Origin: CAWAPS01 sp963783945
Lineage (GTDB): Bacteria > Actinomycetota > Acidimicrobiia > Acidimicrobiales > Palsa-688
Reading direction: 5' to 3'
Length of the DNA stretch: 64,000 nt
Assembly (NCBI GenBank): GCA_963783945.1
Contig: CAWAPS010000002.1
Coordinates: forward strand, 62,001-126,000
Position numbers and translations under genes: made by a program. The stretch's first letter is position 1; every line of letters begins with the position of its first letter. The notes under the pieces were generated by a model. It was not told the origin of the DNA and searched no databases. It saw nothing but the letters and a program-made list of their open reading frames with translations. Below, in pieces: positions 34,425 through 43,013 of this stretch.

Positions 34425-35980
34425 GGTGCTCCTGTCTCGCTTTCGATGACGGGAAGAGTCCAGCAGATCCTGGTGCCCGGGTGATGGTCGGGGTCGATCC
34501 ATATCTGACCGCCGTGGAACTCGACGATCTTCTTGCACAAGGCTAAGCCAATACCGGTGCCCGGGTACTTCTCCCGGGTGTGCAGCCTCTGGAAGATTAC
34601 GAAAACCCGCTCGGCATAGCGGGGCTCGATGCCTATCCCGTTGTCGGTGACATCGAGCAGCCAATGGGTGTTCTCCTGTTGGCACCCGATCTGAACGGAT
34701 GGCGTGGCGTCGGATCGAAACTTGATGGCGTTGGCGACCAGATTCTGGAAGACCGCGCTCAGAAGGGTGCGATCACCGGAGACGGTCGGCAGCGGGCCGG
34801 AGTCGACGAGAGCCCCGTTCTCGGTAATAACGGCCTCGAGATGGGAGACCGCGGCGGCGAGTGCCCCCTCGAGATCGACCGGTTCGAACGATTTAGTCGT
34901 GCGCCCGACTCGAGAGAACGCCAGCAGGTCGTTGATCAGCGCCTGCATGCGCAGGGCGCCGTCCACGGCGAAGTCCATGTACTGCTCCGCTCGATCATCG
35001 AGCTGGTCGGAGTAGCGGCGGCGGAGCAGCTCGGTGAACCCGGTAATCTTCCGAAGCGGCTCCTGCAGGTCGTGTGACGCCACGAACGCAAACTGCTCCA
35101 GCTCGACATTTGATCGGGCCAGCTCGTGATTCAGCCGCTCGACTTCCCGAAGCTCCTCGACCACCCGCCCCCGCATGGCTTCGACGCCCGCTCCGACGTC
35201 GGCGAGATCCGGAGGCCCGGTGGGTACAACCTCATGGTCGAGCTGGCCCTCGGCCACCTGGCGCACGTCGTCTCTGAGCAACGCCAGAGGTCGAGTGATC
35301 CAGGTGCGCAGGATGAACCACGCGCTTATCGCCACGGCGATCAGGACAACGAGGTCGATGATCAGCACAACCCCCAGAACCTGGGCGGATTGATGCAGGC
35401 GGCTGACGGCCTGGTTCCGGCTGTTCACCAGCGAGTCGTCGAGTGAGGAGAACGCCGTGCGTACTCCGTCGAACAGGTTCTTGCCCTGGTCCTGGAGAGC
35501 GGGCGAGGTGCCGCTCGGGCTGTCGCCCCGCGTTGCGGCGATCGAAGGTTTGGCGAATTGATCGGACCAGGCCGCAGCCTTTTCATCTGCCACGCTCAGC
35601 AGTCGCCGGGCCTCCGGTAGACCGGACAAGAGGGGCTGGAGCAGTCGTCGGGCGGTTGCGGCGTCCCCCAGCCCCTGGGTGTAGGGCTGCAAGAAGTCCA
35701 TCTGGCGGGTGAGCACGTACCCACGCACACCAGTCTCCTGGTTGACATAGGCATCCAGCAGCAACTGCACCTGCAGGCGGGCCGGGTCGATCTGGTCCAC
35801 CACGTCGTGACGGGCGTCGGACAGGCGGGTAAAAGCCCATACCGACGTGGCCGTCGCGGCGGCGGTGATCAGGCCAACCGCGACGAAGACCCAGGCCAGT
35901 CCTTGCCTCAAACCGAGTCGTCGCCGGCCCGGGCGAGAGACCGCCGGCGCCCCGCTCGGCTGTTCGGCCTCCTCGCTCAA
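34421..35980 (-). CDS. membrane histidine kinase (CHASE3-HAMP-HisKA-HATPase)
   Basis: A 519-residue sensor kinase. TM1 at about residues 27-50, a periplasmic CHASE3-like domain, TM2 at about 202-225, HAMP, then the H-box FAFVASHDLQEPLRKITGF and the ATP domain (LFQNLVANAIKFRS-like QNLVANAIKF, DNGIGIEPRYAERVF, GTGIGLALCKKIVEFHGG). The start is TTG 35980, overlapping the stop of the phosphatase gene. The cotranscribed single-domain response regulator is the likely partner. Confidence 0.92.
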   Translation of the reverse strand: MSEEAEQPSGAPAVSRPGRRRLGLRQGLAWVFVAVGLITAAATATSVWAFTRLSDARHDVVDQIDPARLQVQLLLDAYVNQETGVRGYVLTRQMDFLQPYTQGLGDAATARRLLQPLLSGLPEARRLLSVADEKAAAWSDQFAKPSIAATRGDSPSGTSPALQDQGKNLFDGVRTAFSSLDDSLVNSRNQAVSRLHQSAQVLGVVLIIDLVVLIAVAISAWFILRTWITRPLALLRDDVRQVAEGQLDHEVVPTGPPDLADVGAGVEAMRGRVVEELREVERLNHELARSNVELEQFAFVASHDLQEPLRKITGFTELLRRRYSDQLDDRAEQYMDFAVDGALRMQALINDLLAFSRVGRTTKSFEPVDLEGALAAAVSHLEAVITENGALVDSGPLPTVSGDRTLLSAVFQNLVANAIKFRSDATPSVQIGCQQENTHWLLDVTDNGIGIEPRYAERVFVIFQRLHTREKYPGTGIGLALCKKIVEFHGGQIWIDPDHHPGTRICWTLPVIESETGAP

Positions 35981-37134
35981 TCCTGGACCTCGGCGAGCAG
36001 AAGGACGGCCACGTCGTCATCGAGCGGTCCTCCGTTCGCCGCTTCGGCCGCGATGATGAGCTGGTCGGCCAGGCTCCCCAGATTCGCGGTCGACCATGAG
36101 GCGGCGCGGACCGCACCCGCGAGGCCGTCGTCCGACCAGCCCCTTTGCCCCCGACTGTTGCGCCCCTCGACCAGCCCGTCTGTGTACATCAGGAGGGCCC
36201 ACCCCGGCGGCAAGCTGAGATTTGTCGTCGGCCATTCCGGGTCGTCGAGCACACCCAGGGGAACCCCTGGCTTTGCCACCGCCAGCGAGGACAAATGCGG
36301 AGAGACCAGAAGGGGCAGGGGGTGGCCCCCCACCCTAAGTGACATCGAGCGGCGGTCGGCGCCGATGGTCAGGTCGCACATCGTGACAAAGAGTTCCGTT
36401 GCACCTCTCTCGACCTTGAGGATCGACTCCACGTGATGCAAGACCGCGTCGTCCTCCACTCCCGCAAGGACCAGGCTGCGCCACGCGATGCGTAGAGCCA
36501 CGCCCAGGGCCGCTTCGTCGGGGCCGTGCCCGCAGACGTCGCCGATTACCATCCTTACACGCGAATCCTCCATCTCGACGGCGTCGAAGAAGTCGCCTCC
36601 CAGCATCAGCGAGCCTCCCGCCGGCCGGTTGCGCGAGGCCCAGGCCAAGCCGGGATCGTGCACCAGGGGTCTGGGAAGCAGGCCCCGTTCAAGGCGATCG
36701 CGCTCGGCCGCAACGAGGTCGGTAGCGAGCAGTTTTCGAGCGGACTCCACAGCCCGCTTTCGCTCGACGGCGTAGCGAATCGATCTCGCCAGGTTGGCCG
36801 TATCGACCTCATCCTTGGTCAGGTAATCCTGGGCGCCGGCCGCCACGGCGCGCAACGCCAGGTCCCGGTCGGCCCGACCGGTGAGCACCACCACGGCGAC
36901 GTCCGGGGCCGCCTTCAGAATACGGTCCAGCGCTTCCAGGCCCTGGGCATCAGGCAGACCCAGGTCCAGCAGTACGCAAGCAACATCGCCCGGGACTATG
37001 AGGCTGGCTTCGTCCAGGTTGCTGGCTACGACGACCCTGATCGGTTCGCCGCTCTCGGCGAGGAACTCCTCGACCAACACGGCGTAGCCGAGGTCATCTT
37101 CGACTACGAGGACATGGATCTCCTGGGCGGCCAT
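35977..37134 (-). CDS. REC-SpoIIE (PP2C-type) serine phosphatase
   Basis: A response regulator phosphatase of 385 residues (ATG 37134 preferred; the frame opens at 37185). Receiver: HVLVVEDDLGYAVLVEEF, CVLLDLGLPDAQGLEAL and LTKDE. Phosphatase: LGGDFFDAVEM, IGDVCGHGPDEAALGVA, LMYTDGLVEGR and DDDVAVLLLAE, with the metal-binding aspartates. It should dephosphorylate a STAS protein. First gene of a three-gene unit with the kinase and regulator. Confidence 0.92.
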   Translation of the reverse strand: MAAQEIHVLVVEDDLGYAVLVEEFLAESGEPIRVVVASNLDEASLIVPGDVACVLLDLGLPDAQGLEALDRILKAAPDVAVVVLTGRADRDLALRAVAAGAQDYLTKDEVDTANLARSIRYAVERKRAVESARKLLATDLVAAERDRLERGLLPRPLVHDPGLAWASRNRPAGGSLMLGGDFFDAVEMEDSRVRMVIGDVCGHGPDEAALGVALRIAWRSLVLAGVEDDAVLHHVESILKVERGATELFVTMCDLTIGADRRSMSLRVGGHPLPLLVSPHLSSLAVAKPGVPLGVLDDPEWPTTNLSLPPGWALLMYTDGLVEGRNSRGQRGWSDDGLAGAVRAASWSTANLGSLADQLIIAAEAANGGPLDDDVAVLLLAEVQD

Positions 37135-37230
37135 AACTGCTTCGGTATGTCCTTCATCACGTGATCCCCACGAGGCGGGCCCCATTTGGTTCGGGCCAGC
37201 CTACCAGCGACCGGCCACCCGACTCCCGTC

Positions 37231-37255
37231 GTTTCCCCCGCTCCCGGGTGGGTAG
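37231..37255 (+). promoter_or_regulatory. SigB/SigF-type promoter of csbD-like gene
   Basis: GTTT at 37231-37234, a 15-base spacer, GGGTAG at 37250-37255. It is about 58 bases before the csbD-like ATG. Confidence 0.7.
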
Positions 37256-37313
37256 ACCGGATTCCAGTTGACAAAGCCGAGCCGTACGGCGGGCCCGGCG
37301 AAAGGAGCCAATT

Positions 37314-37523
37314 ATGGGCGCAGTGGAGCAGGGCAAAGGCAAAGTGAAAGAGGCAGTCGGAGATCTGGTCGGCAACCCGGCTCTGGAGGAAGAGGGCCGG
37401 GCCCAGAAGGAGAAAGGGCAGGCCGAGCGCACGGCCGGCCACGAAAGAACCAAGGCCAAGGTGCACGACGCCCAGGCCAAGGAGAAAGAAATGGAGCAGC
37501 GAGCCGCTCAGAACATGAAATAA
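37314..37523 (+). CDS. CsbD family stress protein
   Basis: A 69-residue, highly charged protein starting MGAVEQGKGKVKEAVGDLVG behind AAAGGAG. The KGKVKEAVGDLVGNPALEEE motif defines CsbD proteins, SigB-controlled in Bacillus and induced by stress. No membrane segment. The rest is Lys/Glu/Ala helix. A SigB-type promoter precedes it. Confidence 0.9.
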   Translation: MGAVEQGKGKVKEAVGDLVGNPALEEEGRAQKEKGQAERTAGHERTKAKVHDAQAKEKEMEQRAAQNMK

Positions 37524-37630
37524 GCGGCGGGATCACCTCATGGACTAGGTCCGGGCGAGGTCGGCTGGCCGACCTCGCTCGGGCGCGGGTCGGACGCGTG
37601 TCACGCAGCCGCTCACGTCAGACTCAGGTT

Positions 37631-37858
37631 TCACAGCTGATGTCGTCGCGCCGGCTTTGCTCCAACCGGCGGGTCGGCGCACCGGGCGGCCCGCGCCATG
37701 ATGGTCAGGGCTGGGTTGGCCGAACCCTGTGTCGGGAGGACGCTGCCGTCTGCGACGTAGAGGTTGCCAACCGCGAAGCTTCGAGGGTCGCGGTCGATCA
37801 CCGGCCCTTTCGTCTTCGGCCATTCGGCCCCCGCGAGACCACCACCTTTTCGCAGGGA
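37631..37858 (-). pseudogene. C-terminal remnant of a GMC oxidoreductase
   Basis: The minus strand encodes a frame of about 75 codons ending at the TGA at 37631. It contains VIDRDPRSFAVGNLYVADGS, VLPTQGSANPALTIMARAAR and CADPPVGAK, the C-terminal substrate-binding signature of GMC-type FAD oxidoreductases. No N-terminal FAD-binding part is present anywhere nearby. This fragment occupies most of the 365-base gap between csbD and the next gene. The gap also has an 11-bp palindrome GCGAGGTCGGC/GCCGACCTCGC at about 37555-37580. Confidence 0.8.
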
Positions 37859-37903
37859 TGCGGGAGATTCGCACGGCAGACTCGGGGGATGGAGACTCGG
37901 GGG

Positions 37904-39391
37904 ATGGAGGATTCCACCCGGCTGCCATCACCTTGCCTGGTCGTGCTTGTCGGTCCCGGGGCCTCCGGCAAGTCGACCTGGGCCGCCGCTCATTTCCAGG
38001 CTGAGCTCATCGTGTCGAGCGACCGGCTGCGCGCCCTCGTCGGCTCAGGCGAGGACGACATCACGGCAAGCGACGATGCGTTCCACTTGCTGGACACCAT
38101 TGTGGAGAGGCGGCTGGCCCGCCGCCTGTCTACCGTGATCGACACCCTGGGCCTCGACGGGGACCGGCGCCGAGCCTGGCTGCAGGCGGCGAAACGGGCC
38201 GGCCTGCCGTGCGTGGCCGTGACCTTCGACACCCCGGCCGAGCAGTGCCGGGCTCGCAACCGGGCCCGGGCTCGGCCCATCCCAGCCGCGGTCCTGACCG
38301 CCCAACTACGGACCTGGCGAGGTACCAGGGAACTCCTTGCGGGGGAAGGTTTCGACGCCATCATCGCCGACACCCCGGTCCGAGTGGTCCCCGAGACGTT
38401 CCTGTCGGCCACGGAGTCGGCCCGCCGGCAAGCCGACGACCCGACCAGGCTGCGCTTCGGTCTCCACCTCGGATCGTTCGGGTTCGCCGGCGGGCCGGCG
38501 CAGACCCGCCATTCCCTCAGGCAGGTCGCCGCCTCGGCCGAGATCGCCGGCTTCGACGCCCTCTACGTCATGGACCACTTTCGCCAGATCCCCCAGATCG
38601 GCCGCCCCTGGGAGGACTTCCTGGAGAGCTATACGACCCTGTCGTACCTGGCCGCGTGCACGGAACGGATCCGCCTCGGGGTTCTCGTCACGGGCGTCAC
38701 CTACAGAAACCCGGCCCACCTCGGAAAGATCGTCGCCACCCTCGACGTGCTGAGCGGGGGAAGGGCGGCCTGCGGGCTCGGCCTGGCCTGGTTCCGCGAT
38801 GAGCACATGGCGTACGGCTGGGAGTTTCCCTCAGCCCGAGAGCGCTACGCCCTGCTCGAGGACACCCTCCGACTGTTGCCTTTGATGTGGGGCTCCGGGA
38901 GCCCCCGTTACGAAGGAAGTCGGGTAGTCGTCCCGGAGGCGTTGTGCTACCCCCGCCCGTTGCAGGCCCACGTTCCGGTGATCGTAGGAGGAGGAGGCGA
39001 GCGGCGAACCCTGCGGCTGGCCGCCCGCTACGCCGACGCCGCCAATGTGACCGGCGACACCGCGGTCGTTCGCCGGAAAGCCGAGGTGCTGCGATCTCAT
39101 TGCGAGCGCGAGCATCGGGAGCCGGGTGCGGTGGAGCTGACCCACCTGTCGACCGTGCTGATCGGTGCTGACGACCGCCACGTCGCCGAGGCGGTCGAGC
39201 GGTCCCGGCCCCGACGCCGGAACCCGGCCCAGGCGGCCCGGGACCTGAACGCCGGCACCGTCGTCGACCACATCGGCCGCTTCAGGGAGCTGGCCGACGC
39301 CGGCGCTCGCGAGGTGATGATCCGGCTGCCCGATCCGCTCGACCCGACCTCCATGGAGCTGATGGCCGAGGTGATGGCGGCTTTCCGCTGA
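37904..39391 (+). CDS. polynucleotide kinase-like ATPase fused to LLM F420-type oxidoreductase
   Basis: A 495-residue two-domain protein. Residues 10-165 are an AAA_33/PNK-like P-loop kinase: VVLVGPGASGKSTWAAAHF (Walker A), then VIDTLGLDGDRRRAWLQAAK and FDTPAEQCRARNRARARPIP. Residues 180-495 are a luciferase-like barrel (GLHLGSFGFAGGPAQTRHSL, YVMDHFRQIPQIGRPWEDFL, GRAACGLGLAWFRDEHMAYG). Two ATGs, 37889 and 37904, stand in a 15-bp duplicated stretch (GACTCGGGGGATGGA twice). Function unknown. Confidence 0.88.
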   Translation: MEDSTRLPSPCLVVLVGPGASGKSTWAAAHFQAELIVSSDRLRALVGSGEDDITASDDAFHLLDTIVERRLARRLSTVIDTLGLDGDRRRAWLQAAKRAGLPCVAVTFDTPAEQCRARNRARARPIPAAVLTAQLRTWRGTRELLAGEGFDAIIADTPVRVVPETFLSATESARRQADDPTRLRFGLHLGSFGFAGGPAQTRHSLRQVAASAEIAGFDALYVMDHFRQIPQIGRPWEDFLESYTTLSYLAACTERIRLGVLVTGVTYRNPAHLGKIVATLDVLSGGRAACGLGLAWFRDEHMAYGWEFPSARERYALLEDTLRLLPLMWGSGSPRYEGSRVVVPEALCYPRPLQAHVPVIVGGGGERRTLRLAARYADAANVTGDTAVVRRKAEVLRSHCEREHREPGAVELTHLSTVLIGADDRHVAEAVERSRPRRRNPAQAARDLNAGTVVDHIGRFRELADAGAREVMIRLPDPLDPTSMELMAEVMAAFR

Positions 39392-39417
39392 CGAGGTCGA
39401 ATGCCCGCCGACCGGCG

Positions 39418-41634
39418 CTATCCCACCTTGGCGGCCGAGCCGACCGAAACGGGCGCCGGCGGGAGTGCCTCGATCTCGACGCCGAGCGTCGGGACGGTCC
39501 GGTCCAGCCAGGCCGGCATCCACCAGTTGGCCCGGCCGAGCAGCTGCATCACCGAGGGCACCAGCACCATCCGGACGAGGGTGGCATCCACGAACACAGC
39601 CACAGCCAGACCCAGCCCGAATATGTCGAGAACCCGAAGCGGGTCGTTGATCACGAACGACCCGAATACGCACACCATGATGGCGGCCGCCGCCGTTATG
39701 ACCCGGCCCGTGCTGGCCAGGCCGTCGGCCACGGCCAGGCTGTTGATGCCGGTACGGCGCCACTCTTCCCGGATCCTCGAAAGCAGAAAGACCTCGTAGT
39801 CCATGGACAGGCCGAACACGATGGTGAACATCATCAGCGGAATCCACGGGTCGATCGGCCCGGTGCGGCTCACCCCGAAGACCGAGCCCAACCAACCCCA
39901 CTGGAATACCGCCACAATGACCCCGTACGCCGCGCCCATCGACACCAGGTTCATTACAGCCGCCTTGATCGGAATGGCCACCGATCGGAACACCGCCATC
40001 AAGAGGAGCACCGATAGGCCTATCACCAGGGCGATGACCCAGCGCAGGCGGCTGGACAGATAGCTCGACGCGTCAACTCCTCCGGCCGTCTCCCCACCGA
40101 CCACTACCTTTGCCTGGCTTCCGGCGATCGCCGGCGGGACCACCGAGCTGCGGAGGTGGCGGACCAGTGATGCGGTCTGGGCTGCTTCGGGCCCGGTCGT
40201 CGGGTAGGCGATGATCACCGCCGTATCGCCCGCCGGGTTGAACCGCACAGGAGCAACGGCCGCGATCCCCGGCTCAGACTGCAGCCTCCCGGCCAGGGAC
40301 TCGATGGCGGCCCGGTCGGAAGGCGATCCGGCGGGTACCGAGGCCACGATCAGTAGCGGCCCGTTGAAACCGGGGCCAAAACCGGAGGCGAGGGCGTCGT
40401 AGGCCTGCCGGGTGGTCAGGTTGGTCGGGTCGTTGCTCGAGTCGCTGAAGCCGAGACGCATGGAGAACAGAGGTATGGCCAGTATCACCAGAATGGCGAG
40501 GGCCGCGGTGCCGCAGATGGACGGCCGGCGCTGGACCGTGCGGCTCCAGCGCCACCAGAAACCCCGCTCGCGCGTCGGCGCCCCCTTCAGGAGGCCGGGA
40601 ATGTGCAGGCGGTCGATGCTGCGCCCGGCGAATCCGAGCAAGGCCGGAAGCAGGGTGAGCGCTCCGGTGAGCACCAGCAACACGGCGCAGATCGATCCGA
40701 CCGCCAGGCCGTCCATAAACGGAAGGCCGACAACGAACAGGCCCAGGAGGGAGATGACCACCGTTCCCCCGGCGAACATGACCGCCCGGCCGGCCGTCGA
40801 CAGGGCAACCACGGTCGCGTCCCTTGGCTCCCGACCTTCGCTGAGCCCCTGCCTGAACCGGGTGACGACGAAGAGGGCGTAATCGATCCCGACCCCAAGT
40901 CCGATCATGGCCATGAGCTCGGGGCCGAAGGTCGGCACCGTTAAGAGATGGCTCAACAGGTCGACGATGCCAAAACCCACGGCCACCCCGACCAGGGCGG
41001 TGATGATCGGCAGCCCCATAGCTACCACCGAGCCGAACGCGATCAGCATGATGATGATGGCGGCGGTGATTCCGATGCCTTCGCTCGATCCCGGTGAAGC
41101 CGTCACCACATTGCTGATGGGATTGCCGCCGAGCGACACCGCGAACCCGGGATGGCTGAAGCTGCGGGCCACATCGATGACCTTCTTGACCGCCGCGCTC
41201 GGGAGGTTGTCAGAGGTGTTGTCGAACTGCACGACGGCAAAACCGGTGCGCCCGTCCGCCGAGACCTGATGCTCCGCCCCCGGCCCGAGCGGGCTCTGCA
41301 CGCTGCGCACATGGTCGAGCGGACGGAGGGCCGCGACTAGCCGGCCGACCTCGGCGGAGTTGGCCGGGTCGGTCAGTGGGGCGGTGGACTGGACGACGAC
41401 GTCCGCCGTGTCGCCCGCCTGAGCGGGAAAGCGAGTCACCAGCAAGTGCTGGGCCTGCTGGGCCGGGGCATTCCCGCCGGAAAAGTTGTCGTTGAAGGCG
41501 CTGCCGACCGACGACGCCAGCCCGATGACGGCGATGGCGCCGACCACCCAGATCACCAGAACCCACTTGCGGTGGTCGTAGCACCACGCCGCCAGCCGGC
41601 CCAATCCCGAAGTCTCCGCGGACTTAGTATTCAC
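39418..41634 (-). CDS. MMPL/RND family transporter
   Basis: A 738-residue membrane transporter with about 12 hydrophobic segments and two large outside loops (about residues 45-180 and 395-540). Features: YDHRKWVLVIWVVGAIAVIG at the N-terminus, GLGVGIDYALFVVTRFRQGL, and GLSMDYEVFLLSRIREEW in the second half. Starts at GTG 41634. Likely exports lipids or drugs. Divergent TetR gene and a shared operator suggest repression. Confidence 0.93.
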   Translation of the reverse strand: MNTKSAETSGLGRLAAWCYDHRKWVLVIWVVGAIAVIGLASSVGSAFNDNFSGGNAPAQQAQHLLVTRFPAQAGDTADVVVQSTAPLTDPANSAEVGRLVAALRPLDHVRSVQSPLGPGAEHQVSADGRTGFAVVQFDNTSDNLPSAAVKKVIDVARSFSHPGFAVSLGGNPISNVVTASPGSSEGIGITAAIIIMLIAFGSVVAMGLPIITALVGVAVGFGIVDLLSHLLTVPTFGPELMAMIGLGVGIDYALFVVTRFRQGLSEGREPRDATVVALSTAGRAVMFAGGTVVISLLGLFVVGLPFMDGLAVGSICAVLLVLTGALTLLPALLGFAGRSIDRLHIPGLLKGAPTRERGFWWRWSRTVQRRPSICGTAALAILVILAIPLFSMRLGFSDSSNDPTNLTTRQAYDALASGFGPGFNGPLLIVASVPAGSPSDRAAIESLAGRLQSEPGIAAVAPVRFNPAGDTAVIIAYPTTGPEAAQTASLVRHLRSSVVPPAIAGSQAKVVVGGETAGGVDASSYLSSRLRWVIALVIGLSVLLLMAVFRSVAIPIKAAVMNLVSMGAAYGVIVAVFQWGWLGSVFGVSRTGPIDPWIPLMMFTIVFGLSMDYEVFLLSRIREEWRRTGINSLAVADGLASTGRVITAAAAIMVCVFGSFVINDPLRVLDIFGLGLAVAVFVDATLVRMVLVPSVMQLLGRANWWMPAWLDRTVPTLGVEIEALPPAPVSVGSAAKVG

Positions 41635-41655
41635 GGGTAATGAGTTGTAGCAGAG

Positions 41656-41674
41656 ATTTCACGGCTGGTGAAAT
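41656..41674. promoter_or_regulatory. TetR operator between MMPL and TetR genes
   Basis: ATTTCAC-GGCTG-GTGAAAT is a perfect 7-bp inverted repeat with a 5-base centre in the 64-base divergent gap. It overlaps the likely -35 of the MMPL promoter (minus strand TTTCAC, N18, TACAAC). Confidence 0.7.
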
Positions 41675-41698
41675 TATTTTCCCAAGCGAAATATCTTG

Positions 41699-42283
41699 AT
41701 GGCCAAGGTCGGACGTCGGCCCGGCGAAGCGGTCACCAAGGACGCCATCTTCGACGCGGCAAGGGAGACCTTCCTGGAACAGGGCTACACCGCGACGACG
41801 ATCCGGGCCGTGGCTCGGCGGGCCGAGGTCGACCCTGCCCTCGTCTATCACTATTTCGGCGACAAGGCCACGCTCTTTGTGGCCACCATGAACCTGCCGC
41901 TCGACCCCCGCAAGGTCCAGGTCGACTCTGGTCGTGACGGTTTCAGCGGAACCAAGCTGGTAGAGCATTTCCTCGCCCAGTGGGAGACCGAATCACAGCC
42001 ACCGGGCCAGTCCTTCGTGGCCATGGCCCAGGCCGTGTGCTCCTCGCCCGAGATCGCCCGCAGCCTGAGGGAGTTCCTGGCCGAACGGGTCTGGGCCAAT
42101 CTCCCCTCGGGCCCTGACCCGCAGTTGGCCCAGTGCCGCTACGCCCTGGTGTCATCTCAGCTCGTCGGCCTGGCGTGGACCCGCTACATCCTTCGCATCG
42201 AGCCGTTGGCATCGGCCCCGAGGGCCGACGTGGCGGCCATGGTCGGCCCAACCATCGACCGCTACATCGCGGGCGAACCGTGA
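41699..42283 (+). CDS. TetR family regulator of the MMPL transporter
   Basis: A 194-residue TetR protein from ATG 41699. The DNA-binding part is KDAIFDAARETFLEQGYTAT, followed by RAVARRAEVDPALVYHYFGD. The C-terminal ligand domain is helical with a typical WTRYILRIEPLA stretch. The divergent MMPL gene and the perfect palindrome between the two support local repression. Confidence 0.9.
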   Translation: MAKVGRRPGEAVTKDAIFDAARETFLEQGYTATTIRAVARRAEVDPALVYHYFGDKATLFVATMNLPLDPRKVQVDSGRDGFSGTKLVEHFLAQWETESQPPGQSFVAMAQAVCSSPEIARSLREFLAERVWANLPSGPDPQLAQCRYALVSSQLVGLAWTRYILRIEPLASAPRADVAAMVGPTIDRYIAGEP

Positions 42284-42332
42284 TCCCCGCTCATCCCTGG
42301 CGCTCCTGCTCGGTGACTTCCGCCACACGCCC

Positions 42333-42362
42333 TTGACATGGATAGTGATTCACCACTAACTT
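42333..42362 (+). promoter_or_regulatory. leaderless promoter with embedded operator
   Basis: TTGACA at 42333-42338, then TAACTT at 42357-42362 (spacer 18). The expected start point coincides with the ATG at 42369. TAGTG (42343-42347) and CACTA (42354-42358) form an inverted repeat inside the promoter, a probable TetR autorepression site. Confidence 0.6.
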
Positions 42363-42368
42363 CGTGCT

Positions 42369-42926
42369 ATGGCCCGGTTAACTGCCGATGAGCGTCGCCA
42401 AGCGGTATTGGAAGCCGCGGTAGCCGGGTTCGCCGGTGGAGGACTCAACGGCACCTCCACGGAGGCTATCGCCCGGCAGGCCGGCATCTCCCAGCCCTAT
42501 CTGTTTCGGCTGTACCCGAACAAGAAGGCCCTGTTCATCGCGGCGGTCGAGGCCAGCTTCGAGCGGATCATCGACACCTTCGAGCACGCCGCCCGGGGGC
42601 TCGACGATGACGACGCCCTCGAGGCCATGGGCCAGGCCTACACGAAACTGCTGGAGGACCGCCATCTGTTGTTGATGCAGCTGCATGCCTACGCGGCCTG
42701 CAGCGACCCGGAGATCAGAGCGGCCACCAGGCGGGCCTTTCGCCGCATGTGGTCGGCCATCTCCGGCCTCGCGGGCATAAACGGGGAGAAACTGACCCGA
42801 TTCGTGGCCGTCGGCATGCTGCTGAACGTGGCGGCTGCCATGGACCTCGACGAGGTCGACCAGGAGTGGGCCCGGCTGTGCTCCAAAGTGCCGCCGTCCT
42901 GGCTCGAGCTCCCCCCCACCGGCTGA
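42369..42926 (+). CDS. TetR family regulator of MFS efflux
   Basis: A 185-residue TetR protein. HTH: RRQAVLEAAVAGFAGGGLNG, then AIARQAGISQPYLFRLYPNK. The C-terminal domain contains LLMQLHAYAACSDPEIRAAT. An MFS exporter gene follows 87 bases later and has a related TAGTGATT sequence before it, so this protein probably controls both. No Shine-Dalgarno, in line with a leaderless transcript. Confidence 0.9.
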   Translation: MARLTADERRQAVLEAAVAGFAGGGLNGTSTEAIARQAGISQPYLFRLYPNKKALFIAAVEASFERIIDTFEHAARGLDDDDALEAMGQAYTKLLEDRHLLLMQLHAYAACSDPEIRAATRRAFRRMWSAISGLAGINGEKLTRFVAVGMLLNVAAAMDLDEVDQEWARLCSKVPPSWLELPPTG

Positions 42927-42975
42927 CTGCCCTTCGTTCCGAGCAGTTCTGATGGCTTTTTTCTGCGACCTGTAG

Positions 42976-42991
42976 TTAGTGATTAATCAAT
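42976..42991 (+). promoter_or_regulatory. second TetR-like site before the MFS gene
   Basis: GTTAGTGATTAATCAA shares TTAGTGATT with the operator at 42343. It lies 23 bases before the MFS ATG (43014), just upstream of the ribosome site GAGGGAGGAAG. Confidence 0.4.
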
Positions 42992-43013
42992 ATCTCGACG
43001 AGGGAGGAAGAAC

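Noticed and set aside
37268..39391. A 707-codon frame covering csbD, the GMC remnant and the kinase-LLM gene
   Set aside because: The first 200 codons are antisense or out of frame to recognisable genes; the kinase-LLM protein starts at 37904.
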